Made by a program: the position numbers and the translations under genes | Origin: Crocinitomicaceae bacterium | GTDB lineage: Bacteria > Bacteroidota > Bacteroidia > Flavobacteriales_D > Crocinitomicaceae | NCBI GenBank assembly: GCA_027084145.1 | Contig: JALWLM010000238.1 | Coordinates: 1 to 17,164 of the forward strand | Length of the DNA: 17,164 bases | Direction of reading: 5' to 3' | Notes under the pieces: model-generated | Told to the model about the DNA's origin: nothing | Database searches by the model: none | What the model saw: only the letters and a program-made list of their open reading frames with translations | In this document: positions 7,659-13,776 of the stretch, piece by piece | How the letters are laid out: every line of letters begins with the position of its first letter | Position numbering within the stretch: the stretch's first letter is position 1

Positions 7659-8174
7659 ATGGGAAAAGATATGAATAGAATAAAAGCTGCAGATATTGAG
7701 TTAGTTGATAAACTTGTAGCAGTTAACCGTGTTACTAAGGTAACAAAAGGAGGTCGTACTTTTAGCTTTTCTGCAATTGTTGTTGTTGGAAATGAAAACG
7801 GAATTGTAGGACACGGTTTAGGTAAAGCTAAAGAAGTAGTAGAGGCTATTGCTAAAGGGATTGATGATGCTAAAAAGAATCTTATAAAAGTTCCTTTAAA
7901 TAAAGGTACTGTTCCGCATATGCAAAAAGGAAAATTTAGTGGCGCTAGAGTAATGTTGAGACCGGCAGCAGAAGGTACGGGAGTTATTGCAGGAGGTGCG
8001 ATGCGTGCTGTATTAGAAAGTGTAGGAGTTCACAATGTATTAGCAAAATCACAAGGTTCTTCTAACCCTCACAATGTTGTAAAAGCAACGATTATTGCTC
8101 TTTCTCAAATGAGAGATGCAGTTCAAGTTGCAAAACAAAGAGGAGTAGATTTAGATAAAGTGTTTAACGGTTAA
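7659..8174 (+). CDS. rpsE: 30S ribosomal protein S5 (uS5)
   Basis: Small-subunit protein at the mRNA entry site, involved in decoding fidelity and the target region of spectinomycin-resistance changes. The 171-residue product has the N-terminal double-stranded-RNA-binding domain (LVAVNRVTKVTKGGRTFSF, then GHGLGKAKEV) and the C-terminal domain with PAAEGTGVIAGGAMRAVLE. The VTKGGR loop associated with spectinomycin appears intact. The rpmD gene follows after 13 bp. Confidence 0.98.
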   Translation: MGKDMNRIKAADIELVDKLVAVNRVTKVTKGGRTFSFSAIVVVGNENGIVGHGLGKAKEVVEAIAKGIDDAKKNLIKVPLNKGTVPHMQKGKFSGARVMLRPAAEGTGVIAGGAMRAVLESVGVHNVLAKSQGSSNPHNVVKATIIALSQMRDAVQVAKQRGVDLDKVFNG

Positions 8175-8187
8175 ACTTGAGTATATC

Positions 8188-8364
8188 ATGACGAAAATAA
8201 AAATAAAGCAAGTAAGAAGTGCAATTAACCGTCCGGCAAGACAAAAAGCGACGATTAAAGCATTAGGGTTTAAAAAGTTAAACCAAGTGATAGAGAAAGA
8301 AGCAACTCCTCAAGTGTTAGGAATGATTAAAAAAGTAGAACACTTAGTAGAAGTGATTGACTAA
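8188..8364 (+). CDS. rpmD: 50S ribosomal protein L30 (uL30)
   Basis: Small large-subunit protein that binds 23S rRNA. The frame from ATG 8188 to TAA 8362-8364 encodes 58 residues, which I translated directly. It opens MTKIKIKQVRSAINRPARQK and contains KALGFKKLNQV and the MIKKVEHLVEV ending, the classic L30 pattern. Its length and its place between S5 and L15 are standard for the spc block. Only its small size makes it easy to overlook. Confidence 0.95.
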   Translation: MTKIKIKQVRSAINRPARQKATIKALGFKKLNQVIEKEATPQVLGMIKKVEHLVEVID

Positions 8365-8381
8365 TTTTTAAAAAGAAAAAA

Positions 8382-8828
8382 ATGAACTTACATAATTTAA
8401 CACCGGCAAAAGGTTCTGTTAAGAATAGAAAAAGAATTGCTCGTGGACAAGGGTCCGGAAGAGGTGGTACCTCAACAAGAGGACATAAAGGAGCAAAATC
8501 AAGATCCGGATACTCTAAGAAAATAGGTTTTGAAGGTGGACAAATGCCTCTTCAAAGAAGAGTTCCTAAGTTTGGATTTAAAAACATCAATAGAGTTGAA
8601 TACAAGGCGATAAATCTTGATATTATACAATCACTTGTTGATAGAAAAAATCTTAACGAAATTACACCTGAAATATTAAGAGAAAACGGATTGTTGTCAA
8701 GAAGAGAATTAGTTAAAATTTTAGGGCGAGGTGAACTAAAGGCTAAATTGAATATAACAGCTCATAAATTTTCTGCTTCAGCAAAAGAAGCTATCGAAAA
8801 AAATGGAGGAAGCTGTTCTGAAATTTAA
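8382..8828 (+). CDS. rplO: 50S ribosomal protein L15 (uL15)
   Basis: Late-assembly large-subunit protein. The 148-residue product begins MNLHNLTPAKGSVKNRKRI, then shows the Gly- and Arg-rich RNA-binding stretch RGQGSGRGGTSTRGHKGAKSR and FEGGQMPLQRRVPKFGF, which together are unmistakable for L15. The C-terminal part contains LGRGELKAKLNITAHKFS. The start is preceded by an A-rich tract. secY follows after 27 bp, the conserved L15-SecY junction. Confidence 0.97.
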   Translation: MNLHNLTPAKGSVKNRKRIARGQGSGRGGTSTRGHKGAKSRSGYSKKIGFEGGQMPLQRRVPKFGFKNINRVEYKAINLDIIQSLVDRKNLNEITPEILRENGLLSRRELVKILGRGELKAKLNITAHKFSASAKEAIEKNGGSCSEI

Positions 8829-8855
8829 TAACGTTCACCAAATTGCTATAAATAG

Positions 8856-10196
8856 ATGAAAGGATTTATTCAAAATTTAAAAAATATCTGGAAGGTAGAA
8901 GAGCTTCGTAAGAGAATCTTATTGACATTAGGATTGATTCTTATATATCGATTAGGTTCTTTTATTATTCTTCCGGGAGTTAATTTTAATCAATTAGCTG
9001 CTTCTCAAAGTGAAGGAGGACAAAACATGTTGGAAACATTGTTGTCATTGTTCTCCGGAGGAGGTTTTACTAATGCTTCTATTATGGCGTTAGGAATTAT
9101 GCCTTACATTAGTGCTTCAATTATTATGCAGCTTTTAGGAATGGCAGTACCGGCAATTCAGAAGATGCAAAATGAAGGTGAATCAGGTAGAAAACAAATT
9201 AATAATTGGACACGAATTTTGACGATTATTATTTGTACGCTACAAGCACCTTCTTATTTGGCACTTTATGTAGAAAGTAAAGGAGCAATGCCTGTTGATG
9301 CAAATACTTTTTGGTGGATTCAAACAATAATTGTGTTAGTTGCAGGATCTATGTTTGCGGTTTGGTTAGGAGAAAGAATCACTGACAAAGGAATCGGGAA
9401 TGGTATATCTTTATTGATTACAGTTGGTATTCTGGCAAGCTTACCTGGAGCGTTTATAGGAGAGTTTTCTATGGCTGCAGCTGAAGGGAATTTGATCAAA
9501 ATTATATTAGAGATTGTAATCTTTATGACCGTGGTGTTGGCTACAATACTTATTGTTCAAGGTGTAAGAAAAGTTCCTTTAAATACTGCAAAAAGAATTG
9601 TAGGAGCTAGAGCAGTTCAACAAGGAGCGAGAAATTATTTACCGATTAAGGTTAACGCTTCCGGTGTGATGCCTATCATTTTTGCACAAGCAATTATGAC
9701 CGTTCCGATGATGTTGTTTGCAAACTCGGGAGAAGATGGAGGCTTTATTGCCAGAAACTTCGGAGATATTTTTGGGTTTTGGTATAATTTTGTTTTAGGA
9801 ATCTTAATTATTGTGTTTACATATTTTTATACAGCAATAATGATTAATCCGAGAAAAATTGCAGATGATTTAAAGAGAAGTGGTGCTTTTATCCCCGGAG
9901 TAAGACCAGGAGAAGAAACAGCTCATTACATTGATTCTCTTGTTTCAAGAATAACATTGCCGGGATCCATTTTTTTGGCTATTATAGCAATTATACCTGC
10001 AATAGCAAATAAAGCCGGAGTAAGTGCTGGTTTTGCGATGTTTTTTGGAGGTACATCATTATTGATTATGGTCGGAGTAGTATTGGATACCCTTCAGCAA
10101 ATAGAGTCATACTTATTAAATAGACATATGGACTCTTTAATGGAAGGAACAAAAGTTAGAGGACGTAGAACACAAGGTGAAACTTCAGGAATGTAA
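8856..10196 (+). CDS. secY: Protein translocase subunit SecY
   Basis: Channel-forming subunit of the SecYEG translocon in the inner membrane, through which unfolded proteins are exported or inserted. The 446-residue product shows about ten hydrophobic segments; the first spans roughly residues 21-40, and the family signature around IMALGIMPYISASIIMQLLG lies at 76-95. Other SecY blocks are GNGISLLITVGILASLPG (181-198), QGGARNYLPIKVNASGVMP-like (256-273) and KRSGAFIPGVRPGEET (340-355), the cytosolic loop region near the SecA and ribosome contact. adk and map, often next to secY elsewhere, are absent and infA follows after 9 bp. Confidence 0.98.
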   Translation: MKGFIQNLKNIWKVEELRKRILLTLGLILIYRLGSFIILPGVNFNQLAASQSEGGQNMLETLLSLFSGGGFTNASIMALGIMPYISASIIMQLLGMAVPAIQKMQNEGESGRKQINNWTRILTIIICTLQAPSYLALYVESKGAMPVDANTFWWIQTIIVLVAGSMFAVWLGERITDKGIGNGISLLITVGILASLPGAFIGEFSMAAAEGNLIKIILEIVIFMTVVLATILIVQGVRKVPLNTAKRIVGARAVQQGARNYLPIKVNASGVMPIIFAQAIMTVPMMLFANSGEDGGFIARNFGDIFGFWYNFVLGILIIVFTYFYTAIMINPRKIADDLKRSGAFIPGVRPGEETAHYIDSLVSRITLPGSIFLAIIAIIPAIANKAGVSAGFAMFFGGTSLLIMVGVVLDTLQQIESYLLNRHMDSLMEGTKVRGRRTQGETSGM

Positions 10197-10205
10197 TTTA
10201 AGATT

Positions 10206-10424
10206 ATGGCAAAACAACCATCAATAGAACAAGACGGAGTAATTATCGAAGCATTGTCGAATGCAATGTTTAGAGTAGAACTTGAAAATGGACACGTGAT
10301 TACAGCTCACATTTCAGGTAAAATGAGAATGTATTACATTAAAATTTTACCGGGAGATAAAGTGAAAGTAGAAATGTCTCCATATGATTTAACTAAAGGA
10401 AGGATTACATTTAGATATAAATAA
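10206..10424 (+). CDS. infA: Translation initiation factor IF-1
   Basis: Single OB-fold factor that occupies the ribosomal A site during initiation. The 72-residue product has the IF-1 blocks IEQDGVIIEALSNAMFRVEL, GHVITAHISGKMRM and the DKVKVEMSPYDLTKGRITFRYK ending. Length is exactly that of the bacterial family. It lies 9 bp after secY, so it probably shares the long message, while a promoter-like element directly after its stop may give the downstream genes extra transcription. Confidence 0.98.
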   Translation: MAKQPSIEQDGVIIEALSNAMFRVELENGHVITAHISGKMRMYYIKILPGDKVKVEMSPYDLTKGRITFRYK

Positions 10425-10425
10425 C

Positions 10426-10433
10426 TAACTTTG
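10426..10433 (+). promoter_or_regulatory. Candidate internal promoter -7 element (TAnnTTTG) in the infA-rpmJ gap
   Basis: TAACTTTG is a perfect match to the Bacteroidota -7 consensus TAnnTTTG and sits 25 bp before the rpmJ start. I do not see a convincing TTTG-type -33 element at the right distance. If active it would drive rpmJ-rpsM-rpsK-rpsD-rpoA-rplQ separately from the upstream genes. Its last four bases also form part of a hairpin (next entry). Confidence 0.4.
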
Positions 10434-10444
10434 CCGTTGGCAAA
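10430..10444 (+). other. Short hairpin overlapping the infA-rpmJ promoter candidate
   Basis: TTTGCC (10430-10435), loop GTT and GGCAAA (10439-10444) form a perfect 6-bp stem. It is followed by an A-run, not a T-run, so it is not a terminator for + strand transcription. It could affect read-through message structure or be chance. Confidence 0.4.
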
Positions 10445-10457
10445 AAAAAATAAAAAG

Positions 10458-10574
10458 ATGAAAGTAAGAGCATCAGTAAAAAAACGATCTGCAGATTGTA
10501 AGATTGTAAAAAGAAAAGGAAGAGTTTACGTTATTAACAAAAAGAACCCTAAGTTCAAGCAAAGACAAGGATAA
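10458..10574 (+). CDS. rpmJ: 50S ribosomal protein L36 (bL36), zinc-ligand-poor type
   Basis: Smallest large-subunit protein. I translated the 38-residue frame from ATG 10458 to TAA 10572-10574: it opens MKVRASVKKRSADCKIVKRK and ends NPKFKQRQG, which is L36. The zinc-binding family has three Cys and one His; here only Cys14 remains and the other ligand positions are Ser, Asn and Phe or Lys, so zinc should not be bound. I recall this as usual in Bacteroidota. It lies 33 bp after infA and 13 bp before rpsM, the standard IF1-L36-S13 order. Confidence 0.95.
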   Translation: MKVRASVKKRSADCKIVKRKGRVYVINKKNPKFKQRQG

Positions 10575-10587
10575 AATTTAAAAAATT

Positions 10588-10953
10588 ATGGCACGTATTG
10601 CGGGAATAGATTTACCGAAAAATAAGAGAGGTGTAATAGGATTAACTTACATCTTTGGTATTGGAAGAAGTAGAGCAAAAGAAATACTACAAAAATGTGG
10701 TATAGATGAAAATATCAAAGTGAAAGATTGGACAGACGAGCAGTTAGCTGCTATTCGATCTGAAATCAATGGAATCAAAGTCGAAGGAGCTTTAAGATCT
10801 GAAATTCAATTAAGCATTAAACGTTTAATGGATATAGGATGTTATAGAGGTATTCGTCATCGTATCGGACTTCCTTTGAGAGGGCAGAGAACTAAGAACA
10901 ATTCTAGAACTAGAAAAGGAAGAAGAAAAACAGTGGCAAATAAGAAAAAATAA
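10588..10953 (+). CDS. rpsM: 30S ribosomal protein S13 (uS13)
   Basis: Small-subunit head protein that contacts P-site tRNA and bridges to the large subunit. The 121-residue product opens MARIAGIDLPKNKRGVIGLTYI, has the helix-two-turn-helix block YIFGIGRSRAKEIL and the tail YRGIRHRIGLPLRGQRTKNNSRTRKG, all typical. Only 13 bp separate it from rpmJ, so there is no room for an E. coli-type S4-binding alpha-operon leader here. A 48-bp gap follows. Confidence 0.98.
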   Translation: MARIAGIDLPKNKRGVIGLTYIFGIGRSRAKEILQKCGIDENIKVKDWTDEQLAAIRSEINGIKVEGALRSEIQLSIKRLMDIGCYRGIRHRIGLPLRGQRTKNNSRTRKGRRKTVANKKK

Positions 10954-11001
10954 TTGCTCTTAATAGTTTGAAACTTATAATTTAAAATAAAGCTAAGTAG
11001 A

Positions 11002-11388
11002 ATGGCAAAATCAAATCAAAAGAAGAAGAAGAAAGTCAGAGTAGATGCTGTTGGTGAAGCGCATATCCAAGCTACCTTCAATAACATCATTATTTCTTTG
11101 ACAAACACGCAGGGACAAGTTATCTCATGGTCATCTGCAGGAAAAATGGGGTTCAAAGGTTCTAAAAAGAACACACCGTATGCAGCTCAGGTAGCAGCAG
11201 AAGATGCAGCAAAAGAAGCCCATGACTTCGGATTACGTAAAGTAAAGGTGTATGTAAAAGGTCCGGGAGCAGGTAGAGAATCTGCTATTAGAGCTATTCA
11301 TAATTCGGGAATAGAGGTGACGGAAATTGTTGATGTTACACCGATTCCTCATAATGGATGTCGTCCACCAAAAAGAAGAAGAGTTTAA
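11002..11388 (+). CDS. rpsK: 30S ribosomal protein S11 (uS11)
   Basis: Small-subunit platform protein beside the E-site codon. The 128-residue product has a Lys-rich N-terminus, then HIQATFNNIIISLTN, GKMGFKGSKKNTPYAAQ and the strongly conserved C-terminus VTPIPHNGCRPPKRRRV. Length is normal. It is preceded by 48 bp and followed by the longest gap of the operon (84 bp), which contains a structured element before rpsD. Confidence 0.98.
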   Translation: MAKSNQKKKKKVRVDAVGEAHIQATFNNIIISLTNTQGQVISWSSAGKMGFKGSKKNTPYAAQVAAEDAAKEAHDFGLRKVKVYVKGPGAGRESAIRAIHNSGIEVTEIVDVTPIPHNGCRPPKRRRV

Positions 11389-11406
11389 TTAAAATTTAAT
11401 AAATAG

Positions 11407-11454
11407 TTAAGGATAAAAAGTATCGAAGGAGAGCCTTAATTCATACTTCCTTAA
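11407..11454 (+). promoter_or_regulatory. Three-tier hairpin in the rpsD leader, candidate r-protein autoregulatory element
   Basis: Nested inverted repeats form one long stem: TTAAGG (11407-11412) with CCTTAA (11449-11454); AAGTAT (11418-11423) with ATACTT (11443-11448); AAGG (11426-11429) with CCTT (11434-11437), closing an AGAG loop. The outer and middle stems are contiguous on the 3' side but separated by a 5-base bulge (ATAAA) on the 5' side; the middle and inner stems are separated by an asymmetric internal loop (CG against AATTC). No T-run follows, so it is not a terminator. It ends 18 bases before the rpsD start. S4 is a known autoregulator in other bacteria, which makes it a natural candidate ligand; this is inference. 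Confidence 0.6.
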
Positions 11455-11472
11455 AAAATAAAAACAAGAAAA

Positions 11473-12078
11473 ATGGCAAGATATAGAGGTCCAAAATCAA
11501 AAGTAGCAAGACGCTTTAGAGAACCAATCTTTGGTCCTGATAAAGCATTAGAAAGAAAAAAATACGGTCCGGGTCAACATGGACCCAACAAAAGAAGAGG
11601 GAAGCAATCTGAATATGGTGTTCAGTTGGCTGAAAAACAAAAAGCAAAATATACTTATGGTATTCTAGAGAAACAATTCTCTAATTTATTTAAGAAAGCT
11701 TCTTCGATGAAAGGAGTAACAGGTGAAAACTTATTACAACTTTGTGAGGCAAGACTAGATAATACTGTTTTTAGATTAGGAATAGCTCCAACAAGGAGAG
11801 CTGCTCGTCAGTTAGTTTCTCATAAGCATATTACAGTAAATGGTAAAGTTGTTAACATCCCTTCTTACACTTTAAAAGTCGGAGATGTTGTAGGTGTAAG
11901 AGAAAAATCAAAAACATTAGAAGTCATTACAAATTCTGTAGCTTCTTCTAATACAACATACGATTGGTTAGAATGGAATCCATCTAATTTAGAAGGGAAA
12001 ATGTTAGCGATTCCTTCTAGAGAAATGATACCGGAAAATATAAAAGAACAATTAATCGTTGAATTGTACTCTAAATAA
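11473..12078 (+). CDS. rpsD: 30S ribosomal protein S4 (uS4), zinc-free type
   Basis: Primary 16S rRNA-binding protein that nucleates 30S assembly and, in E. coli and Bacillus, represses its own synthesis. The 201-residue product has the N-terminal block MARYRGPKSKVARRFRE and GPGQHG, lacks the N-terminal zinc-binding Cys cluster, and contains an S4 RNA-binding domain at about residues 92-150 (RLDNTVFRLGIAPTRRAARQ, then HITVNGKVVNIPSY). An 84-bp leader with a strong hairpin precedes it, unlike the short gaps elsewhere in the operon. rpoA follows after 20 bp. Confidence 0.98.
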   Translation: MARYRGPKSKVARRFREPIFGPDKALERKKYGPGQHGPNKRRGKQSEYGVQLAEKQKAKYTYGILEKQFSNLFKKASSMKGVTGENLLQLCEARLDNTVFRLGIAPTRRAARQLVSHKHITVNGKVVNIPSYTLKVGDVVGVREKSKTLEVITNSVASSNTTYDWLEWNPSNLEGKMLAIPSREMIPENIKEQLIVELYSK

Positions 12079-12098
12079 TAAATAAAAGATATTTTAAA

Positions 12099-13091
12099 AT
12101 GGCAATATTAGACTTCCAAAAACCAGACAAGGTCATAATGATCGAGTCAGACGATTATGTAGGACAATTTGAATTTCGTCCATTAGAACCTGGTTATGGT
12201 ATAACAATAGGAAATTCACTAAGACGTATTTTATTATCCTCTCTTGAAGGATATGCGATTGCTTCTGTTCGAATTGATGGAGTAGAACACGAATTCTCTA
12301 CAATTAAAGGAGTAGTGGAAGACGTTACTGAAATTATTTTGAATTTAAAACAAGTACGATTCAAAAATCAAATAGAAGGAACAGATACAGAAACAGTTGT
12401 TGTAAATGTTTCAGGGCAAGAACAATTAACAGCAGGAGATATAGGTAAATTTACTTCTGCATTCCAAGTTTTAAATCCTGATTTAGTGATTTGTAACATG
12501 GATCCTTCTGTTAATTGGGAAATGGAATTGAAGATAGTTAAGGGTAGAGGATATTATCCTGCTGAAGAAAATAAAGATCCAAATGCTCCTTTTGGGACAA
12601 TTGCGATTGATTCAATTTTTACGCCGATAAAAAATGTTACTTTTTCAACAGAGAACTTTAGGGTAGAACAAAAAACAGATTATGAAAAATTAATCATGAA
12701 CATTACAACTGATGGTTCTATTCACCCTAAAGATGCTCTTAAAGAGGCAGCTAAAATATTAATTCATCATTTCATGTTGTTCTCTGATGAAAAGATAACT
12801 TTAGATAGTGGCGACAAATCAGCAACAGAAGAATTTGATGAAGCTTCATTACACATGCGTCAGTTATTAAAGACTAAATTAGTGGATATGGACTTATCCG
12901 TAAGAGCATTAAATTGTCTTAAAGCTGCAGACGTAGAAACTTTAGGAGATTTGGTTTCATACAATAAAAATGATTTATTAAAGTTCAGAAACTTTGGTAA
13001 GAAATCATTAACAGAGTTGGAAGATTTGATAGAATCTAAAAATCTTTCTTTTGGAATGGATGTTTCCAAATATAAATTAGATAAGGAATAA
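12099..13091 (+). CDS. rpoA: DNA-directed RNA polymerase subunit alpha
   Basis: Dimeric assembly scaffold of RNA polymerase. The 330-residue product has the N-terminal dimerisation domain with GYGITIGNSLRRILLSSLEG (about residues 32-51), the KGRGYYPAEENK region, an acidic linker near 238-250 and the C-terminal DNA- and activator-binding domain at about 255-320. In the latter, residues matching the E. coli UP-element-binding determinants are kept: R269, N272, C273, G300, K302 and S303. Length is normal and no domain is missing. It lies in the usual S4-alpha-L17 order with gaps of 20 and 27 bp. Confidence 0.98.
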   Translation: MAILDFQKPDKVIMIESDDYVGQFEFRPLEPGYGITIGNSLRRILLSSLEGYAIASVRIDGVEHEFSTIKGVVEDVTEIILNLKQVRFKNQIEGTDTETVVVNVSGQEQLTAGDIGKFTSAFQVLNPDLVICNMDPSVNWEMELKIVKGRGYYPAEENKDPNAPFGTIAIDSIFTPIKNVTFSTENFRVEQKTDYEKLIMNITTDGSIHPKDALKEAAKILIHHFMLFSDEKITLDSGDKSATEEFDEASLHMRQLLKTKLVDMDLSVRALNCLKAADVETLGDLVSYNKNDLLKFRNFGKKSLTELEDLIESKNLSFGMDVSKYKLDKE

Positions 13092-13118
13092 GAACAATCT
13101 TGGAATTAAAGAAGAAAA

Positions 13119-13676
13119 ATGAGACACGGTAAGAAATTCAATCATTTAGGAAGAAAGAAGGCGCATAGAGAAGCAATGCTTTCTAATATGGCTTGTTCAT
13201 TGATAGAGCATAAAAGAATCAACACTACAGTTGCAAAAGCAAAAGCATTAAGAAAATATGTTGAGCCTATCTTGACAAAGTCAAAAACAAATACGACACA
13301 CTCTAGAAGAGTTGTTTTCAGTTATTTGAAAAATAAAGAAGCGGTTAAAGAGTTATTCAAAGAAATAGCTCCTAAAATTGAAAATCGTCCCGGAGGATAT
13401 ACTAGAATTATCCGAACAGGATATAGATTAGGAGATAATGCTGAAATGTGTTTAATAGAGTTAGTTGATTTTAACGAGTTATATACAAACGAAAAACCGA
13501 AGAAAACAACTAGAAGATCTAGAAGAGGTTCAGGTTCTAAAGCAAAATCAACTAAAGCGACAACAGAGGAAGCAACAGAAGAAAATGTTGAAGAAACAAA
13601 AGCAGTTGAGAACTCTGAAGAACCAAAAGAAGAAAAATCAAAAGATGATTCCTCTGGTAAGGAAGAAGAAAAATAA
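13119..13676 (+). CDS. rplQ: 50S ribosomal protein L17 (bL17) with charged C-terminal extension
   Basis: Large-subunit protein near the tunnel exit. The core occupies residues 1-120 (MRHGKKFNHLGRKKAHREAML, RINTTVAKAKALRKYVEP, NRPGGYTRIIRTGYRLGDNAEM). It is followed by a 65-residue tail absent from the E. coli protein: basic from about 128 to 147 (KKTTRRSRRGSGSK) and then Glu-rich to the end. Such low-complexity tails are, as far as I recall, common on Bacteroidota L17. The gene ends the ribosomal operon and is followed directly by an intrinsic terminator. Confidence 0.97.
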   Translation: MRHGKKFNHLGRKKAHREAMLSNMACSLIEHKRINTTVAKAKALRKYVEPILTKSKTNTTHSRRVVFSYLKNKEAVKELFKEIAPKIENRPGGYTRIIRTGYRLGDNAEMCLIELVDFNELYTNEKPKKTTRRSRRGSGSKAKSTKATTEEATEENVEETKAVENSEEPKEEKSKDDSSGKEEEK

Positions 13677-13680
13677 TTTT

Positions 13681-13706
13681 AAGGGGCTTTTAGCCCCTTT
13701 TTTTTT
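13681..13706 (+). terminator. Intrinsic terminator of the ribosomal protein operon
   Basis: AAGGGGCT (13681-13688) and AGCCCCTT (13692-13699) form a perfect 8-bp stem around a TTT loop, running into nine T's (13698-13706). It begins 4 bases after the rplQ stop. Five consecutive G-C pairs stand out against the AT-rich surroundings, making this the strongest terminator in the window. Confidence 0.93.
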
Positions 13707-13751
13707 GCTTAAAACTTATTAACAAACTAAAACATAAGGGAAATTATATTA

Positions 13752-13759
13752 TATTTTTG
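13752..13759 (+). promoter_or_regulatory. Candidate carA promoter -7 element (TAnnTTTG)
   Basis: TATTTTTG matches the Bacteroidota -7 consensus TAnnTTTG exactly and lies 17 bp before the carA ATG, in a 100-bp gap downstream of a terminator, where a promoter is required for carA-eno. No clear TTTG-type -33 element is seen at the expected distance. If used, the 5' untranslated region would be only about 10 bases. Confidence 0.55.
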
Positions 13760-13776
13760 TACCTAAATTGTAGTGA

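Noticed and set aside
10575..10587. E. coli-type alpha-operon leader (S4-binding pseudoknot) before rpsM
   Set aside because: The gap is only 13 bp, too short for that structure; the plausible control element lies before rpsD instead.
10965..10975. Dyad AGTTTGAAACT in the rpsM-rpsK gap
   Set aside because: Only three pairs remain once a loop is allowed; no T-run and no promoter match nearby. Not supported as a site.
11407..11454. Reading the rpsD leader hairpin as an intrinsic terminator
   Set aside because: It is followed by an A-run on the + strand and lies between co-transcribed genes; no U-tract is present.
13465..13722. Lys/Gln-rich 85-residue reading frame overlapping the end of rplQ
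   Set aside because: It is a frame shadow of the repetitive A-rich L17 tail and runs through the terminator; no start context or family resemblance.
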